A stretch of 64,000 nt of DNA from Nymphaea colorata (taxonomy: Eukaryota > Streptophyta > Magnoliopsida > Nymphaeales > Nymphaeaceae): positions 30,512,206 to 30,576,205 of the forward strand of contig NC_045139.1 of NCBI RefSeq assembly GCF_008831285.2, in the 5' to 3' direction. Under the pieces are notes generated by a model. That model made no database searches. It saw only the letters and a program-made list of their open reading frames with translations, and was not told the origin of the DNA. The stretch's first letter is position 1. The number at the start of each line of letters is the position of its first letter. Below, one piece after another: positions 49,671-60,627 of this stretch. The position numbers and the translations under genes are program-made.

Positions 49671-49699
49671 AAAATATCCTTTGGGTCCAACTCCACGTG
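49671..49699 (-). promoter_or_regulatory. G-box and evening-element-like pair upstream of copy A
   Basis: CACGTG at 49694-49699 lies about 146 bp upstream of the start codon, with AAAATATCC at 49671-49679. The canonical evening element is AAAATATCT. Both sites recur at the same spacing in copy B. G-box and evening-element control of COR27/28 is known in Arabidopsis; its use here is inferred. Confidence 0.5.
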
Positions 49700-49829
49700 G
49701 CCGCTGATAAAGAGACTGGATATTTCGGCGTAAAAGTGACTTTTTCGGCCGATTTTTCAGATGTTTACATAAGATCGCTTCAGTTTTATTGTTATTACAT
49801 TTGCAGCCCTCCTTTCTTTATCCGTCAAT

Positions 49830-50188
49830 GGCTGCACACGAGCCCAGCCGAGTTCGAGTTAGGGCAGCTCGACCACAACTCGACTCAGGAAACTTGAGTT
49901 CGAACTCGAGTCAAATTTAATAGGATAATTTTGAACATGATACAATGTCGACTGCAAACTTGGCTTAGCATGTTTAACTCTTTAACTTGTGTTGCTACTC
50001 GGAACTATTCTTTCATTATAATTCAACATCTATTATTTAATCGACTCTAGTTTAGTTTTTACAACTCGAACTAGACTCGTTTATTTGAACTCGAGTTCAA
50101 CCCCTCTATAAATGAGTCAAGCTTAAGTCGAATTTTGACGAGCAAGTTCTAGCCGATCTCAAACTAACTCGATTTATTGTGCATCCCT
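49830..50188. mobile_element. GAGTCGAG-rich inverted-repeat element 3
   Basis: The left end is GGCTGCACACGAGCC. The right end, reverse-complemented, is GGGATGCACAATAAATCGAG. The interior carries GAGTTCGAAC, ACTCGAACTAGACTCG and GAACTCGAGTTC words, like elements 1 and 2. It starts right at the end of duplication unit 1. Confidence 0.65.
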
Positions 50189-53100
50189 ACTACCCATAGT
50201 CCTTAGGGTTGGTCTTAGAAAGATGTGCCCAGACCGCGTTAAGCTCAACCCGTCCGAGCTCAAACTCGAGCTTGATTAGGGTCCTGTTCGATCCGCCTCA
50301 ACTTGACCCTAAGTCGACGCCAGTCCTACTAACAATGAGATTAGTTCAACTAAATAGTTTTATCAAGGAGTTTGTTTCATTCTTCATTTTCTCGATTATT
50401 TGACAAAAACAAAAATCGCCTTATTGATTTGAGCTTCCTGTAATTAACAGCTAATTTCTCAACAAAGGGAAATAAACTGATTAGTATATAATCAACAAAG
50501 ATAGTTAAACTAATTCATTTGGATTATTTATAATGAGTAGTCAAGTTTTAGTTCATATTTACATACATACGTTTGCATCAAGAACATTAAACATTAAAGA
50601 CAGCAGATAATGTTGCAACAACAGGTTTATAAACCGGTGAAGTTGCTGATTTGGTCAATCGGCCTATTCAATGGTTCAGCTAAAATTGATTGTGAATCGA
50701 TTAAAAGTTTTAAAATTTTGATTGAATGAAAAGAGCAAAAGTATATAAAAGTAACAAAAATTAACACATTCTGAAAATATCATTAAAAATAGCATGAGTT
50801 CATGGTACTCTTGAATCACCCACAAAATCAAATCAGTTTGCCATGGTTTGAATCGGCAAATTTATGCGATTCCGGTCTAACACTGGAGCAAGTACTTGGT
50901 AAGTGTTTTTTTAAGAGTTGTTTGACAGCAAATATATTTTACCAGTGTTTTATGAATCTGTCCAAATATTAAATAAATTCATCCTAAATTCATTCTAGAG
51001 GTGATCCCCCTTTTTTTCTTTTGCTTGGATAACTAAGTTTAGACTTACTATCTTAAAGCATGCCAAGTGGGTTTGTTTCGAAAAATTTTTTATGAACGAT
51101 CTTTTCAAACAAACATGCAGCAACTCGAAGTTCCGAAGGGCGTAGAACAGCTTGTCAAGCAAGCAGCTATGTAAATAACATGTCATCAGTTTAATTTTCA
51201 TAAGTGTTGCTTTCTTAAAATGCAAATAGTGACAAACATGATATACAGTAGGTCCACCCAAGTCTCGGTGCAACACTCAACCCCAAGAGTAAGGGGGCGC
51301 TTCGTCCTCTCATCTAGGTAGTGGGTATATGCCTCCTGTTAACCCGCAACACGAAAGCTATAAGAAGAAGAACTAAAGATGCTAACCATCAATGGTGATT
51401 CATTAATTAATAGCCCCATGAATAACACAAGCTTAACCCTTTTGGTCAATAAAATTAGGTTTGGTTCAATAAAAGACTTTGAGACTTTGATGCAGTTTGT
51501 TGAGTGGGAAATAAAATAGTCTTTGCTTAATATTTTCATTGCTTGGTGAATATCGCGGTCGCATGGAAGTTTATGCATGGTCAAATTAAGGGGTAGCCTC
51601 ATCATACCTTTTGATAGAGATATACACCATGACTCTCTCTTAAATGTCATGTCACATAAAACAATACCCTTTTGTTTTTTCCTTCAAAAGCAAGCTGGGG
51701 TTAGGCAGAACTCTGCCATCAAATTGGAAGGATTACATAAAAAAAAAACAAATGGTTTATGCAAATTAAATGGGAACTGTTGGAGCTTTTGTATTTTCTC
51801 ACAAATTTTTTCCATCATCACGTCAACCTCCCATGTTCTTTGAAAGTCTCCTTCCTTTCTCTTTGTCCTGCGAGACAATGATCGGTTTGAGTGTCGCACT
51901 CATGACGTGTTCATTTTCATAAGTATTAGTCTTTTGATCTGCTGACATGTGTTACACTTGAATTGAAGGGTATATTGCAGAACCACTCAGGCTCCAAAGC
52001 AACCCCAAACAAGAACCACACAGGTTCCAAAGCAGCCCCAAACTCTAAGAACCGCTAAAAAGTAATGACTTTGCCTACCGCTACCTACCAATTTCTTTTC
52101 CTTTATCTAGACCCTTGTTTTTTATTTTATTTTTTTACTTCTCCTATGTGCATATACATAAATTCTTCATGCATAGGATGTAAGCGAAGCAAAAGGTTTT
52201 CTTTCACTCATTTTACTTTCTTCATATTATTATTTCATTTTATATAACTTTGAAGTTTATTAATTTTCTAATACAACTTCGAAATGGCATAGTCAGGCAC
52301 GAACAGGCAACCTGCATGTTCGCCCCTTCCCACTGTCTTGCACGAGGTGCATTTTAGTAATTTAGTAAAATAAAATATTTTGGGCATTAAAAAAACTGCC
52401 CCTGCTTCCCTCTTCCTTTCATTGGCCTTAGGGGAGGGGTCTTCTTTTTCAAAGACAAGGGCTTTTTGGTCATTCTGGTCGCTGGACAAAAAGGGTATTT
52501 TGGGTACCCAAATTTTTTTTTGCCCTTTTCTGACCTTTTAGAGTAAGGGTCTCCTAAAGGCAAGGTCTTTTTGGTCGCTCCCGTCGGTGAAGATATTACC
52601 AACTTCGGGCTGGGAAGGCAAACTGAACGGCTAAGTACTGCACTCTGCTGCTAACAGGAAGTGATCATATGCATCTTCTGATTAGAAGTTTCGACTAATG
52701 GGGTTTGTGTGCATATGCTACCGGATCAGCCTCAAGCAAAATAATGTAAATGTTTCCAACTTGAATTTAGATTTTAGATCAAATGCTTTATACCTAAATA
52801 TTTTGCAGAACAATTTTAGGATTTGATTCTACCACCGATCTATAACTTCATCAGAACAAAGCAGAAGTATGGTACATGTAAGTTTTGAGCATTTGGTTTA
52901 GATACTTCCGAAACGCTATGGAACAAATTCAGGGATCTGAAATGAAATAACTGTTATTGAATGAATACTGTGCATTTTATCTAAAAGAAAACCAGGCGTG
53001 CACCTTTTACCTTTTAGCAGTAGCATCAGAAGATTCAGAACCACTTGAGTAAAGCCTTTTTCATTGTTGTTATAGTTGAAGTAGAAAATTCAGTCATGAA

Positions 53101-54049
53101 CCTAAAGCTGTGGCAACTTCATTCTAATTTTTTAGATCGAAAGCAGGATCTTTTGTAACTAGCTGTTCCTTTTCTTTTTTGTCTTTTGTTATCGTTTTTT
53201 TCTGGAAAAGCCATTGCGGTTGACAAGAGATGAAAGGAGCAATTCACTATTGCAGGCGGCAGCTAGTGAATATATATCATGCACTTGGATATTCAACACA
53301 ATGGTGAGACTTCATTGCACATAAAGTATCTAGGGCCCCTGATAGAGAACCATGAACTAGATTATTATTCAGTCCTTTTCATGCGTCTCTACTCTCTATG
53401 TGTCTTTGTAGATTTATTAGCTTATCTAACAGAGTTATTGAGTGGTCTTAATCTCGCTCCAATCATATTCAGGTTATCCTGGTTTTTATTGAATTATTGA
53501 AAGTGATCAGAAGATTTTGTACTAGTAAAAAACACAACTACGTTCTCAATATTGACCAAAAAATATGCCTAGAAATTTCGCTTATAAATCAAATTAAGTT
53601 GCGATTAGGATTTTGTGCAGCAACTGCCATTCTGCCTGCAAATTTCAGATTTTGTTTTGTTAAACAGCAAACCGATTGTTTTTCTAGCATTGCAATTTGG
53701 ATTGATGACAAATGAAGTTAACTCACAGACGAACAGAGCACAAAGTTAAGTAGATTGGAGTTAGGGGAGCTCTACCAGATTACACCGAGAGATAAACCTC
53801 AGATCTGGATCCCTGCCCTCCATCATGAAGGCCTTAAATCTGTTCATGGAAACCCATAACATAGTGAATAGACCTTTTGCTTATCTGGTTCTTTGCATTT
53901 TATCATTTTCTTAATATTTCATCCTTATTTACTAAGTATATGTGCACAAACAGATGCACATGAATGTTCCTAGTTTGGTGTGCTTAGGGTGCCAGCAAAA
54001 CCAATTGACAAGGAATTACGGCAAATTAGCCGTCAAATTATTACTAGAA
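50189..54049. other. Intergenic, no firm gene
   Basis: Mostly AT-rich. Two short plus-strand frames look coding-like but are unplaced: about 53203-53302 (PLRLTRDERSNSLLQAAAS) and about 53729-53860 (LELGELYQITPRDKPQIW), the latter preceded by an acceptor-like AG. I cannot name them. The segment around 50.93-50.99 kb has TTATGAATCTGTCCAAATAT, similar to pieces at 9.75-9.85 kb and inside the 4381 element. Confidence 0.4.
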
Positions 54050-54598
54050 TCAACATGAAAAGGTACGCAAAAAACTAAGTGCAGATTTTAGTGACAAAGT
54101 TACAGTTTTCATATCAAACTGTTCACTAGGAACTGAAGGTATAATAACATCCAGATGAAAGCCATCAACCAAGCCACTAAGCAATAAATTGCTTTTTACC
54201 ACTTTCATGCCTTGCTCATAAAGAAAGGAAACAGAAAAAGAAGAATATCGACCTTTTTATTATTGCAAAATTGACGGTTGCTATTTCAAGCCATTTGTGT
54301 CAAATTTGTTTGAAGCCAAAATATTTTGGTCATTTGGTGGGACATAATGAGCAGTAACTGCAATCCATAAGCCTGGAAAGCTGCAAACTATCCTTCCAGA
54401 TGGGAAGTCTATATCCATGGACCACTGAACATGCAGTTCATCCAACAGGGCAATTAGATCATGATTCCCAGCCCATTAGTTATCCAACATTTTGTAGGCT
54501 TGCTCAAGCCTGTTTTGCTTCTGAAGAATCTCTTAGCTATTTGGGTTTAAGGTTGGCAGATTGAAACATTTTGAGTCTTGATAGAATAGGGGCTTCAT
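54050..54598 (-). pseudogene. Unidentified stop-interrupted coding block
   Basis: Two coding-like blocks on the minus strand. Block 1 (54598-54281) starts with ATG and reads through MKPLFYQDSKCFNLP, QKQNRLEQAYKMLD and HDLIALLDELHVQWSMDIDF, then SGRIVCSFPGLWIAV. It carries two in-frame TAA codons near residues 22 and 41 and ends at TAG. Block 2 (about 54228-54050) reads GMKVVKSNLLLSGLVDGFHL and PSVPSEQFDMKTVTLSLK before TGA. Amino-acid composition and length suggest real former exons, with an intron-like gap between them. I do not recognise the family. Whether the stops kill it or lie outside true exons is open. Confidence 0.45.
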
Positions 54599-55389
54599 TA
54601 TTTATATTCCTCGGGCAATTTGATTCAGCAAATGAACCAGTAAAATTTAACTAAAAAACTGGACAAAGAATCTCAATCGAATCCAAGAAATGTTCATCAA
54701 ATTGCAAAGTATACCAAGAAAGCTAGTTTTTGTGCACTAAAAAAAACACCATTGCAGACTCAACTGAAACAACAGAGTGCACTTGACTGTGATTTTAAGT
54801 ACAATGGTTGAACTGCGAGGAGCGCCCATTAAAACTTGAGCGGGGGATATGCTTTTATTCTTGCAACGATTTAGAGTGTTTGCATTGTAGGTAGAGTCAA
54901 GTAATTTATCTTTTCTTGTTGCTGTCCTTACAGTCAACTAAGGCTCCAAACAAACTAAGATTTGGCTGCTTGCAAGTGGAATCTTGATTACAGGTTTACC
55001 TGTGCTTTCATTTATCAGAGCAGATAGAAATTTCTAAGAGGACTGGCGTTTAATCAGAACTTAAGCAGATCTCATATAAAGAACAGGAAGGAACAACACT
55101 GTGGCAACATGCTGTCCCTTACTGAAAAAGAGAACCTATGAAGAACGATGGCGAAACCTCCAACTATGCTACCCCCAAGCATAATTACCACAGTATGTGT
55201 GTGTCTACAGAAAAAATGCATAAGCAACAGCACGGCAGGCCTTGATGTGTTTCTCAAGTTGTCAAAGAGGGAAAACCACGGGGAGAATTATTAAAGGAGC
55301 TTTGAAACAATCTACAGAGAGGAGAACCTAAATATTACCTTGCCATGTGCACCTGAATCCCTGATTATGTGAATTCACCATGAAGGCAC

Positions 55390-55527
55390 TTAGTACGACT
55401 TGAACTTCCAATCGCCATTCAAATTCCCAGTATTGTGTACCTTGTCATCAGCTGAGATCTCTTTTATCTTATTTTTTTCTTCATCAATACAGAAGGTGAT
55501 TTTAGGCCCAGTATATATAGCAGATAC
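55390..55527 (-). other. Coding-like open frame, possible exon
   Basis: A 45-codon frame (VSAIYTGPKITFCIDEEKNK and on to GDWKFKSY) closed by TAA at 55392-55390. An overlapping frame in 55440-55345 (WEFEWRLEVQVVLSAFMVN) runs to a GTAATA donor-like site. Either could be an exon of the same minus-strand gene relic as the block at 54.0-54.6 kb. No family is recognised. Confidence 0.3.
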
Positions 55528-57164
55528 TTTTCAAGAAAACTATTATACTATGCTGCAATATTATTAAGATAGAACCAGTTACTGAAGGTAAGAATTTGTG
55601 TTGATCAAAACATCTGATAAACCACCTGAACTTCAATGAGTCAATCAGTTAGACAATGTCAATCGATAACCCAACCTGCATATTGGTTATTAAGCGGAAC
55701 ATAAACTCTCCACCACATGATATATGTATAAAAATCAAATAATTTTCAGTGTACTTCACATCAGCCAGATTCCATCTGGCCAGGAAAGAAAACTTTGCTG
55801 CAGTTTGAAGTACTTGAATTGATATTTGTCATTATCAATGCAATGAATCAATCAGGAAGCACATGCAATGCCAGAACGATGAAGTCTAATTCTCAAGAAG
55901 GTCAAAAACGTCAAGTCAGAAAGGCTCCACCGTGCCACGAATGAAATTGCTTCCATGAAAAGGTATGTTTCCTGCGTTTAGCTGTGAACGAAAGGGAAGG
56001 CAGCTACAAAAACCATCAGAAACTTGGGATAATATTTCCAGTCGATGCTTTGCCAATTTGAAATGGTCAATGCCAACTGCTAGAGTCTGGATTTAAGACG
56101 TTCAAGATGAACAAAGTCAGCAGTTCAGTACCTTCCGTCTTTCTTGGCATAATCTTGTAGAGGTCTGCCTAAGTCCTTGCCTGTCTAGAAAAAGAAACCA
56201 ACCCATCTGATCTGGCAAAGCCCTTTTTGACGTAGTAAACCAGTAGTACCACATAGGCGTGCGCTTGCATGGTTTATGTTAGACAGAGTTTAGAGAACAT
56301 TTTGATGATGCTAAAAGCCTGGTCCAGGTGACCAGCAAATATCCATGTTAAGAGGGTAATTGAAGGGTCAAAATAATTACTACAAAAGGTTTACTTACAA
56401 CTGTTCTTTCTAGTGATGCAGTTGTCAGCTACACAACTAATGGAACTATTTTTCTCTTTTCTTTTCTCTTGTTGTTTTGTGGCTAGAAATAACTTATATC
56501 AATGCTCGTTACCTTTGCAGAATCTCTTAAGTACATCATTGTGTCTGTCACTAAATATCTGGTTTCAAGGACTTGTCATGCTGCAAAATTGCTAAATAGC
56601 TAGTGTCGGTTGCTTTATTGCTGGGAATAATTGGTGTGTCCTAATATTAGAGTGTCCACAGAATTTTGATCATGTTCATTTTACGAAAGAACAAAAGCGG
56701 CAAGTTATTGAAATTGATTAATGAAATGCAAGTGATTAGATGTGTTGGTACGTGCAAAAGGAACGGATCCACAGTGGGTTTTACAATATTGGCTCTGCAG
56801 AATCTCATCTGAATCCAACTCTGTATTTATTGAGCAGAGCAGATCTGAGCATCATCCACTGATACTCTCAATGTGAAGCATTCGTTCCTAAATAGGCAAT
56901 ATTGAGATGGTTTTCTTTTTATTTCATAAAAATAATGTGTAAGCAGTTATCTACTGCCTTGGCCTGCTCGTCAGGCTATGCCGAGGCAGTGTCGCCCGAC
57001 GGCTGCCCAGGCCACTGCTATGGCCGCATGGCCTTGGACGATGAAGCTGGCAGCAATTCAGTGTGACTTCAAATTGTGGCCTTCACAGCTAGACGAAAAT
57101 TGTTCTCATGGAACCCTCTACCAAGGTGGTGGCAGCTATGACTCCTATCCCTTTCACTCATAAC

Positions 57165-57546
57165 TGTGAGGAGCCCGCTCACTGAATCTCAAATTAAAGG
57201 TTTTCATTAAATTAAATTTTGGATTTACAATATTGGTTTCTTGATATCTCTCACTGGCTTTAACCGCATGCTGAGATAACGGGGAATCCTAACAGGCTGG
57301 CTATAAAACTCAACACTATACACTTTATGGGTTGATCGAGAGATTGCCCTGTTTGTGCTTCATAGAAGCGAACCCGCAAATTTTCTGCTTCTATTTATCT
57401 CTCTTTGTTCTCTTGTTCAGTTGTTGCTGCTACCTGCTGCTTTTGGTGCTTCTACTGTTCGTGCGCTCATCCTAGAGACTCCGTTGGTGAACTTGCTGAG
57501 GAAATAGAAGGGACCGCAAGCGCCTTCCGCTGCAAAAACTCCAACA
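57165..57546 (+). mobile_element. LTR-like sequence of a truncated retroelement in unit 2
   Basis: A 382-bp block from TGTGAGGAGCCC to CAAAAACTCCAACA, followed at once by ATGTTATCAGAGCTGG. This resembles the plant tRNA-iMet primer site (TGGTATCAGAGC). TATAAAACTC at about 57302 could be its TATA box. The block starts where homology to unit 1 stops. No matching 3' LTR occurs before homology resumes near 59.16 kb, so the element is truncated or rearranged. Open frames at 57778-58152 and 58592-58801 match nothing I know. Confidence 0.6.
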
Positions 57547-57561
57547 ATGTTATCAGAGCTG

Positions 57562-57669
57562 GTTATCGAACCTGAAAAACAAACTAGCAAACCAGTGAGT
57601 CAATCTAACCTTTGTGAAGACTGCTAATAACAAGAGTAGTTATCGAACCTGAAAAACAAACTAGCAAAC
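57562..57669 (+). repeat. 31-bp direct repeat pair
   Basis: GTTATCGAACCTGAAAAACA plus eleven more bases occurs at 57562-57592 and again at 57639-57669, without a mismatch that I can see. Confidence 0.9.
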
Positions 57670-60627
57670 AATGTTATCTTGTGTGTGCTTGATATGCACA
57701 GCAAGAGTATTCCTTTATCCTACCATTATGATATGTTAAAGCATGTTGCTAAGCAAGGTTTTCTTTGAGGATAAATTTTGTTCATGATGTGTAAGGTAAT
57801 ACTCTTAAATATAATGACAACCACATTAACTTTATCCATGTCAATATCCTCGATGATATATAATGCATGTCAAAATGCAGATCTAGAAAATGAAGAATAT
57901 GTTTGCAAATGCATATGTATCAATACCCAAATAAAAGAAGGGTTTATGATGTTTTTATGTATGAGATGGAATTATTTCAAGAGTCTAAATATAGTGGTCC
58001 TATTGAAGATCAAGTTTGATCTATTTGATATTTTAATAAGCAATCAGGCTATGAATTGGTTGAGGATCAGTTTGGCAATAGATCAACTAAACCTTATTAG
58101 CGAATTTAATGATCATCTTGTAGATTTATTTATAGATCAATTAAGGAAATAACCAACTAAGTTCAACTTCTCTATTATTTAAACATTGATAGTTATGACT
58201 ATACTTAAATTGTTGTTCTATACATTTGCTAGTGTAGCTATGTTTTGTCCTTGATGAAATACTTGATAAATCTGACATCTCAGTAAAGCGATTTATTTGC
58301 ATGTTAATGACCTATATATTTGGTCATGAAAATTACTTTATAAATGGTGAGTTAAATGAAATACTTTTTATGAAATGGTATATTGATAAAGACTATACAA
58401 GATGAAAAATACTTCTTTTAGATAGTCGCAATAAAGACCAAGTGTACCAATCAAGTAGATGGTTTTGTAAACATTTGAAAAGTAGGAGCATGTTTGAATA
58501 TCATTGTTATAATATGATTATGTATTTGCATGAGATTAGAATGAATGTTTTGAAAATATTTGGAACTCCTATTGTTACAGGAGTTGAGTAATTGTTTTTT
58601 GTGAAAAACAATAAAGGAAAAATATACCCTTTGTTTTGTTGGAAGTTTAATACATGTTATGTCATGTGCAAGTCTTGTTGCAAGCTTTCTAATTGGTCTT
58701 CTCATTCAATATTAAGAACATTAGGTCTGCCTCTTGACAAGGTAGTTGAAGAGTATTTTGAAACAAAAGATATATTTATGAGATTGTTTGTATGCTCATA
58801 AAAAGATTTTTTGATAATGAATACCCTTAAAGTATTCCGGTGCATGTTACAATGGAGAGAAAGTTACGTGCGGCGTGCATAGTGAAAGAGAGAAGGATAT
58901 TTTGGTAATTTATTAAAAATGTCCTCCATAGTCTTTCTATCTTCTATTTTTATTTTCTATTTATAAAAACTTTTCTTTTTCAATGTAAATTAAAGGTATT
59001 TTAGTTATTAGTTATATTGAAGTATGAAAATTTATGCACCAGTATGACACATATATACGTTACAACGAGGAAACCTTCACATGAGTTACGTTGGAAAACT
59101 AATGCCTAGAAAACTTGGTAACTAAGAATTAAGGAAGCCCACGATAAGAGCATGTGCAAGAGTGATAACAACACGAACAAAAATCACGACCACGAGCAAG
59201 CTGTTCAGGGAATGTGCTGTTCAAGGGCATCGCGGGTGTGAGATTTCAGAATTTGACAAAAGCGGGTAGAGATTTCACAACGCATTTAGAGTTTTGAGAA
59301 AAATGCATTTACACCTTTAACCAATAAAACTGTGCAGTGAACTGCTTTGCTTCAATATTTCTGCCGCCAAAGAGATATCACAAATGTTTTCATGGTGCCT
59401 CCTGATGAAAAAGAGCTCTTAACAAGTCTGAAAAAGAACTAAATTGTCTGTTTTCCTCTGTGTCAGTGCCCGCTTGCACCAATGGTTTAGAGTTGGGTCA
59501 GTTGCAGACTACAGCTAATTTAACATTGATTGGTGGGACTTGGAGTTGTATGAAGACAAGGCAATTCCGAGTTCTTGTGGAAAGCTTCTTTTGAAATCTT
59601 AGATCTTGAAAGTTGCTTACTAGTCTTTCCTCTCGTTAGTCGTAAGAACAAAATGTTGAGACTCGACTCGGGTGCCGTTTTCTCATGTGAGAAACAAAAA
59701 CAATCTGCTGATATATTAAAAGCCAATTAATTGTGAAGAAAATTTTCTTGAACTCGACAAAAAAAATTAACATTTTACACTGTTTACGCTGGTTTAAGTT
59801 TGTTTGTTCAACATTTTACAAGACCAGATTAAAAGCTTTAACTAATAATCCTTTACCGAATCCTCGGTCTAATTTCTCACTTGTCATGCATGCACCAACA
59901 TTTTAGTATGATCTTGTAGCATATATATATTGCCAGACATAGGCCATGGCCAATCCACAACGGTACTGGGCCATCATGCATTATTTAAGAACATGCGGGA
60001 TTTGAAATGACAGAAATGCCCTTATTCTTAAAATTACCGAATTACCCTTTTCCAAAAAAAAAAAAGATTAAAAGTACCCTTCACACGTCGAGATCAGACC
60101 GATCTTTTGCCTGATGCTTCAAGCTCCGTGGCCTTTGAAAAGATATTTTGGCACCAAACTCTTTTAATAAAACTGTTAGCTAGATATTCCAGATAGATTA
60201 ACCATGGTTAGATGCAGTGATGTACAGCAAAAGTGTCAAAGTATCCAAAGGCGGTAAGTGGAATGAGAAAGAATGCACTTTTCCAAACCAAAAGCAAAAA
60301 GTGACATTCTATGCGAATCTCAACCATGAAATTACTTTAGATATTTTTCACTTTTCAAGTAATTGAAAGATGGGTGACGCATGCAGCACTGGCGCTTTTT
60401 TTTTTGAGATATCAGGCAAAAAGGATAGCTTCTGAATAGACTTTTAGCTACTAAAGCAGCAAGTTTTCTTTTGACTACCTAGAAACTCAGGCTACGCAAT
60501 AGTAGAGAAAAGAAACAAGGAAAGCTGTAAGAACCACAATCGCGGTGAACCAACTTCTTGTTCAATCAATTGACTAAGATCAAGATACTCTGACATGGCC
60601 TCAACCACAGTTACTAAATTTTGTGTC
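57670..60627. other. Unit-2 insert and noncoding duplicated sequence
   Basis: Up to about 59.15 kb this is the AT-rich interior of the unit-2-specific insert, with broken open frames of no recognised family. From 59.16 kb it again aligns with unit 1 (from about 44.04 kb). I see no gene. Confidence 0.5.

Larger units (their letters stand above)
43200..49826. repeat. Segmental duplication, unit 1
   Basis: It aligns in order with 56.05-63.47 kb. Shared landmarks include GACGTTCAAGATGAA (43266 and 56098), TAGCTAAATAGCTAGTGTC-like sequence (43505 and 56590), AAGCAGTTATCTA (43853 and 56941), GTGTGAGATTTCA-type sequence (44111 and 59237), and the COR27-like exons. The offset grows from about 12.8 kb to 13.6 kb because of insertions in unit 2. 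Boundaries are approximate. Confidence 0.88.

Noticed and set aside
58592-58801. Cysteine-containing frame (CKSCCKLSNW) suggesting a zinc-binding domain
   Set aside because: Cysteine spacing fits no zinc finger I know and the frame lies in the decayed insert.
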